Shown piece after piece: positions 60,401 to 64,000 of a DNA stretch of 64,000 bases. The position numbers were made by a program, and so were the translations under genes. The DNA is taken from NCBI RefSeq assembly GCF_021018805.1, contig NC_086266.1, positions 8,370,001-8,434,000 of the forward strand. The letters are read 5' to 3'. The notes under the pieces are model-generated. The model had not been told where the DNA came from. It did no database searches and saw only the letters and a program-made list of their open reading frames with translations. The DNA comes from Prinia subflava (lineage: Eukaryota > Chordata > Aves > Passeriformes > Cisticolidae). The stretch's first letter is position 1. Each line of letters starts with the position of its first letter.

Positions 60401-63321
60401 TCCCACCAAACACTTCTGTGGTTCCATCTCACCTCGAGGTCATACTTAGCCATAATGGCCCTGGATCGTGCCCATTTTCCTTTGTTCTGGTGCTTAAGGC
60501 TCATCCGCTCCTGGGGGAAGAGAAGCATCACACGGAGCTCCCCAGGGAGCAGGGCCCTCCCGAGGGGTGGGACAGAAGTGCCAAGGCAGCACCTGCATCC
60601 TGAGCTGCTCCAGCTCCTCCAGCCGTGCCAAGGCGGCCGCAGGGTCCGATTTGTGCAGCTGCTCAAACTCCTTCAGGGCCTGGCGCCTCCGGCTCTTCTT
60701 GAGCACGCGGTGGTACCTGTGGCACAGGGGCGGCTCAGTGGCTGGGCAGGCATGGGCAAGGGGCAGCCCAGCCCTCCCGGTGTGCCCAGCACAGGCACAG
60801 CCTCACTTCTTGCTCTTGATCCGCTTCGCCCGCCGAGCCTTGGCCTCGTAATAGGACTGCACTGCCCGGGCCTTCTGCAGCTCTGCCCGCCGGCGCGAGG
60901 CCTGCCAGGGAGCACAGGGTGAGGGATGGGGAGAACAGCGGGAGGGGTGGAGAGCACAGGATGAGCACCAGGAGCACGGGTGAGGACCAGGAGCACGGGG
61001 TGAGGGATGGGAAGCACAGGATGAGCACCAGGAGCACAGGGTGAGGGATGGAGAGAATGGGGTGAGGAATGGGGAGCACAGGATGAGCACCAGGAGCACG
61101 GGGTGAGGGATGAGGCCAAGGAAGAGGCCCCCAGAGCCAGGGCCCAACAAGGTGAAGCCTCACCTCCTCCAAGCTCATGGCCTGCAGTGAGGCCATCTCC
61201 TCTGGTGTCAGCAGCGGGTCTGTGATAGGCTGCTGTGTCTTGTGGAGCAACCCAAAGATCTCCTGCTCCAGTGGAGTTCGGGCCTGTTGAGACAGTAGAC
61301 ATGGCCAGAAGATGAGGAGAACTGCAAGGGCCAGTGCTCCACTGGATGTCCCCATCCATTCTCATTGTCCCCAGGTAGATCTGTGGAAGGCCCAGAGAAG
61401 TGTCTACCACCTTGGGGGACTGGGTGGTCACAGCCCCACTCATAGGTTGCATACCACAGCCCTTGGGCACTCTCCCAGCCACACGGCCAGGTGAAGGCAG
61501 GTAGAATTCCTCCCACATTAGAGCAATGGCCTCCCAGTTGCCAGGCAGTGCTGACCAGGTGGCCCCACAGAAGAAGCATGGAGCAGGAGTTCCAGGCCAT
61601 GCAATGACATGCCCCTCTGAAACAGAAATGGACCTTTGGGCAGATCAGTGTGGGTGACTGATTTGTTGGGAGTTCAATAGGGGCTGCCCCTCCTTCACCT
61701 GGGCATCTGACAACTCCCATGCATGGTAGTGGCTTCCTGCCAGCAGCACAACCCCACAGGAACTTGCATTCAAAACCAAACACATCTCTCTTTTGTAAGG
61801 AATGTTTCCAGTCATACAGGACTTGGCAAACCAATCCTCTCTGTCTTAGCACTTGTCACGAAGGGACACTCCCACGTACCTGGCCCTGAGAGGTTACAAG
61901 GAGGAGAAGGGACAGAGCAGGCTCCAAACCCTCTGCTCACACCTTACCTGGTTTGTTCCAGATTGAATTTACACACCTACTCTGTGTGAGAAACACAGCC
62001 TGCCCTCCTAACCTTCCCAAGCTCAGCGGGCACCAGCCCAGTGTCAGCCACAGCCTGGGCCTCCCTCACTGGCCCCAGCACAGCCAGGAGACATCGACCT
62101 GCTCCAGCTGATCCTAGAGCCAGCCTGGCCAAGCCCCCAGAGCCACCACAGCTGTGTGACCCCCATGCCCACCTTCCACGCCGAGGTGACTCTCTCCAGA
62201 GGGGTGACGGTGGCGATGTCCTGCCGCAGGGGGAACACCAGCTGCTCCGCGCGTCGGTTCTGCAGCACCACCTGCTGCCACCTCCCCACGTCCTTCGAGG
62301 TGGTGACGTAGGCGGCCTCCCTCACCACCTGAAGGGGAACAAGATGGGCAGAGAAAGGTGATGGCGGCATCAGGGAGGGGCACGGAGGTCCTAGGGGCTC
62401 AGACCCTCAGAACCTCAGACCCCCTTGGTTCCCTGCACTCACCCTCCTGGCCTCCTCTTTGCTCAGCGGCAGCTCCACCACCGCCTTCTGCTTCACTCTG
62501 GCCAGCTCCTTCCTTACGCTGCCCAGCGTGGATTTGGGATGGATGGGCTGCAGCAGCTCTGACAGAACCAGCTTTTCCCCAGCACCTACACACAGGTGTG
62601 GCACCGCCAGGTGAGGGAGCTGTCCCAGCCCTCACAGTGGCTCTCGGTGGGCAGCGCCGTCCCAGATCCCCGAGCCCTGCCCAGCTCCCTGCCTCACCTT
62701 TGCAGGTGACATTGAACTCGGACACTTGCCCGCTCGCCTCCGAGCGCTCCGCCAGCTTCCGCCTGCAAGAGAGGGCCACAAAACAACCCCAAAGGTTCCT
62801 CGTGTCCCCCGGGTGCTCTGGAGGGTTTGAGGCCGGTGCCGAGGGCAGGGACAGAGAACCGCCCCACCTGCCCCCCTTCCTGTGCAGCCTCTCTCGGCGC
62901 GACTGCTGCAGGATCCCCGGGGCCTAAACGCGGGACGCTCGTACTCCCAACTCACCGCTTCCGTCCGGACAAGGCGCTGATCGCCTCCAGGAGCTGCCGG
63001 TGCCGCCGCTCGCCATCCTCCTGCCACACGGCACACGCGGTCACAGACCCAACCTGGCAGAGCGCGGCCGCGGGGACGGCCCCAGCGCCCGCTCCCCCGT
63101 GCTCCCACGGCACCGCCCGGCCGGCTCCCGGGCCCGACATCCGCGGCCAGGCCACGCCGTCCTCCGCCGAGCCCATCCCGGCCAGAACAGCGCCCGGAGC
63201 CCCACAAACAGCGGTGGAAGCTGCACAGAGAGCCTGTCGCGTTCCTTCCGGCTCCACTCACCCCCTCCTCGCTCTCACTGCCGCTCCCGGACGCCGCCGC
63301 TGCCGGGTCCTCCTCCGCCAT
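57430..63321 (-). CDS. UTP14A: U3 snoRNA-associated protein UTP14 homolog A, 14 coding exons
   Basis: Nucleolar component of the small-subunit processome, needed for 18S rRNA maturation; yeast Utp14 activates the helicase Dhr1. Exons (minus strand): 63321-63262, 63020-62956, 62762-62698, 62585-62443, 62328-62173, 61283-61164, 60901-60807, 60716-60593, 60510-60433, 59991-59637, 59489-58894, 58499-58312, 58244-58145, 57813-57430. All junctions are GT-AG and in phase, giving 842 aa (human 771). Family landmarks in order: RKLAERSEAS, PLLTPEEMASLQAMSLEE, YYEAKARRAKRIKSKK, MSLKHQNKGKWARSRAIMAK, ANPWMLG, AFAGDDVVADF, LVLPGWGEWGGTGLKPSA, KRNIHAAAHQ, FPFERHQQFEQSMQTPVGPT and WNTQRAFQKL. Two parts differ from mammals: six 13-residue repeats at about residues 439-517, and a C-terminal tail of KAVPGG-type hexapeptides in place of the usual short basic end. 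Introns are very short. Confidence 0.96.
57451..57610 (-). repeat. UTP14A: 18-bp coding repeat in UTP14A C-terminal tail (about 9 units)
   Basis: Units of 18 bp (GGCACAGCCTTCCCCCCG on the plus strand) encode hexapeptides of the form (G/R)GKA(V/M)P on the minus strand. Divergence between units is low, pointing to recent expansion. Each unit keeps one or more Lys/Arg. Confidence 0.9.
58505..58885 (+). repeat. G-rich TTACTGG minisatellite filling a UTP14A intron
   Basis: Nearly the whole intron between exons 58894-59489 and 58312-58499 consists of degenerate units around GGGTTTGGGGTTACTGG. Spacing is irregular (about 20-35 bp). The transcript would carry the C-rich complement. Confidence 0.75.
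59201..59434 (-). repeat. UTP14A: Six 39-bp coding repeats in UTP14A
   Basis: Exactly six 39-bp units in tandem encode SPVPPACAE(D/E)LGD. Three carry AEDLGD and three AEELGD or AEELV, and differences are mostly single bases. The array adds 78 residues to the acidic central region and explains much of the excess length over human UTP14A. Confidence 0.93.
60142..60428 (+). repeat. CR1 LINE 3' segment
   Basis: Has CTTGGAGGGACAGGACAAGG, GATAGGATATTGGGAAGAAA, GAAGCTGTGGCTGCCCCAT, TTCAAGGTCAGGTTGGCCAG, and GGATGAGCTTTAAGGGCCCT. It fills most of the UTP14A intron between 59991 and 60433, antisense to the gene. Confidence 0.9.
60905..61125 (+). repeat. Minisatellite in UTP14A intron
   Basis: Repeated blocks AGCACAGGATGAGCACCAGG and AGCACGGGGTGAGGGATGGG alternate over about 220 bp, in the intron between exons 60807-60901 and 61164-61283. 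Confidence 0.85.
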
Positions 63322-63480
63322 GGCTCTGCACGCCGGTACTGCCGCAAAGCGCCACCGAGTGTCGCGCCGAGCCCTCGCGTCCTGCCCGTAAAGCGCGCCT
63401 CCGTGACGTCCGAGTTGCCATGGCACCGGCTCCGGCAGGAGGGGAGGGAGAACCAGTGGGGACCGAGAGGGTCCCGTGAG
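63322..63480. promoter_or_regulatory. UTP14A CpG-island promoter with CRE and X-box-like sites; possible divergent exon
   Basis: The region upstream of the UTP14A ATG is CpG-rich. GTGACGTC (63403-63410) is close to a CRE, and GTTGCCATGGCACC (63414-63427) is close to an RFX X-box. On the plus strand an ATG at 63420 opens 19 codons, with a candidate GTGAGG donor at about 63475. That is the layout of a divergent gene running off the right edge, but no second exon is recognised. Confidence 0.5.
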
Positions 63481-64000
63481 GGACCGGGACACGGACAGCG
63501 CCGTCCCAGCCTCGGACGAGGCCCCCGGGGGCTCCGGGACAGCTCTGGCCCTCCCGGGGCGCCCCCGGTTCGCCGGGAAGCGGGAGCCGGCGGTGCCACC
63601 GCGGCCAGAGCAGCTCTGGGGGTCTTCGCTCCATCCGCGACCCTCGAGGGTGCCCCCAGCCGCAAGGATTTCAGGAATCGCTGTTTTCCCGCCACTGCCG
63701 CAGGCTTGGGGACGGAACTCCCGCACCTACCTCCCACCCGGCCGGACCCGGCTCCTGGGAGCATTTTTGAAGTTGACGGGATCCAGAGGATCCTTGGAGC
63801 AAATACACAGAGTTCTCAGCTCCGAAGAGGTGTCAGTGTCTATCACTGCGCCCGCAACATCCGTCCTCCTCGTCCTCTTTGCCGTTCGCCTCTATCCCGA
63901 GCTAGGCGCACGGGGGGCTCGGGGCAGGGGCCTGCCGGAGGGAAGGGGATAACGAAGCTGTTCCCCGTCTGTTCGCGTCTCCATAGCAACAACGGCGAGA
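63481..64000. other. GC-rich right edge, no supported gene
   Basis: ORFs on both strands continue here because of base composition; none resembles a known protein. An X-box-like GTTGCTATGGAGAC (minus strand, 63977-63990) at the extreme edge suggests another promoter to the right. Confidence 0.4.

Noticed and set aside
63258..63764. Minus-strand ORFs extending upstream of the UTP14A start
   Set aside because: They are promoter CpG-island sequence open by composition. MAEEDPAAAASGSGSESEEG at 63321 matches the expected UTP14A N-terminus and splices in phase.

Overview
The window reads as a stretch of bird nuclear genome. The genes have GT-AG introns and CpG-island promoters. The interspersed repeats are dominated by 3'-end fragments of CR1 LINEs, the main avian retroposon. 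Three of the four real genes (AIFM1, BCORL1, UTP14A) occur in the same order and relative orientation on human Xq25-q26. That block lies on chicken 4p and songbird 4A, and the small introns and high GC fit a small, GC-rich chromosome. The species cannot be told from sequence alone.

Left to right: (1) 1-1.6 kb is a GC-rich degenerate repeat followed by sequence with no recognisable gene. (2) 1641-5210, minus strand, is MARS2 (mitochondrial methionyl-tRNA synthetase) in three coding exons. (3) 5334-20032, plus strand, is AIFM1 (apoptosis-inducing factor). Its start codon is only 123 bp from that of MARS2, so two nuclear genes for mitochondrial proteins share one CpG-rich, head-to-head promoter. 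AIFM1 keeps two alternative second exons (2a and 2b) and has a tandemly duplicated splice donor after exon 13. (4) 21.03-22.84 kb, plus strand, is an unrecognised repeat-built ORF. It has 14/17-residue repeats, then four 33-residue repeats with RRAS kinase-type sites, then a C-terminal set of TQT motifs of the dynein light chain LC8 type. It sits where mammals carry ELF4, and no ETS domain is visible there. (5) 24805-40284, minus strand, is BCORL1 (13 coding exons). Its upstream noncoding exon and main promoter probably lie in the 46.4-49.3 kb CpG island, and a second CpG island lies in its first coding intron. (6) 49.3-56.9 kb is intergenic sequence with GC-rich patches and paired X-box-like motifs. 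(7) 57430-63321, minus strand, is UTP14A (14 coding exons), with a lineage-type expansion of 13-residue repeats and a repeat-built C-terminal tail. (8) 63.32-64 kb is its CpG-island promoter, possibly shared with a divergent transcript.

All exon boundaries were placed by eye from GT/AG sites and reading phase. Each of the three known multi-exon genes gives an uninterrupted reading frame from ATG to stop: AIFM1 604 aa, BCORL1 1562 aa, UTP14A 842 aa. MARS2 gives 579 aa. Family comparisons come from memory of the human proteins, not from a search.
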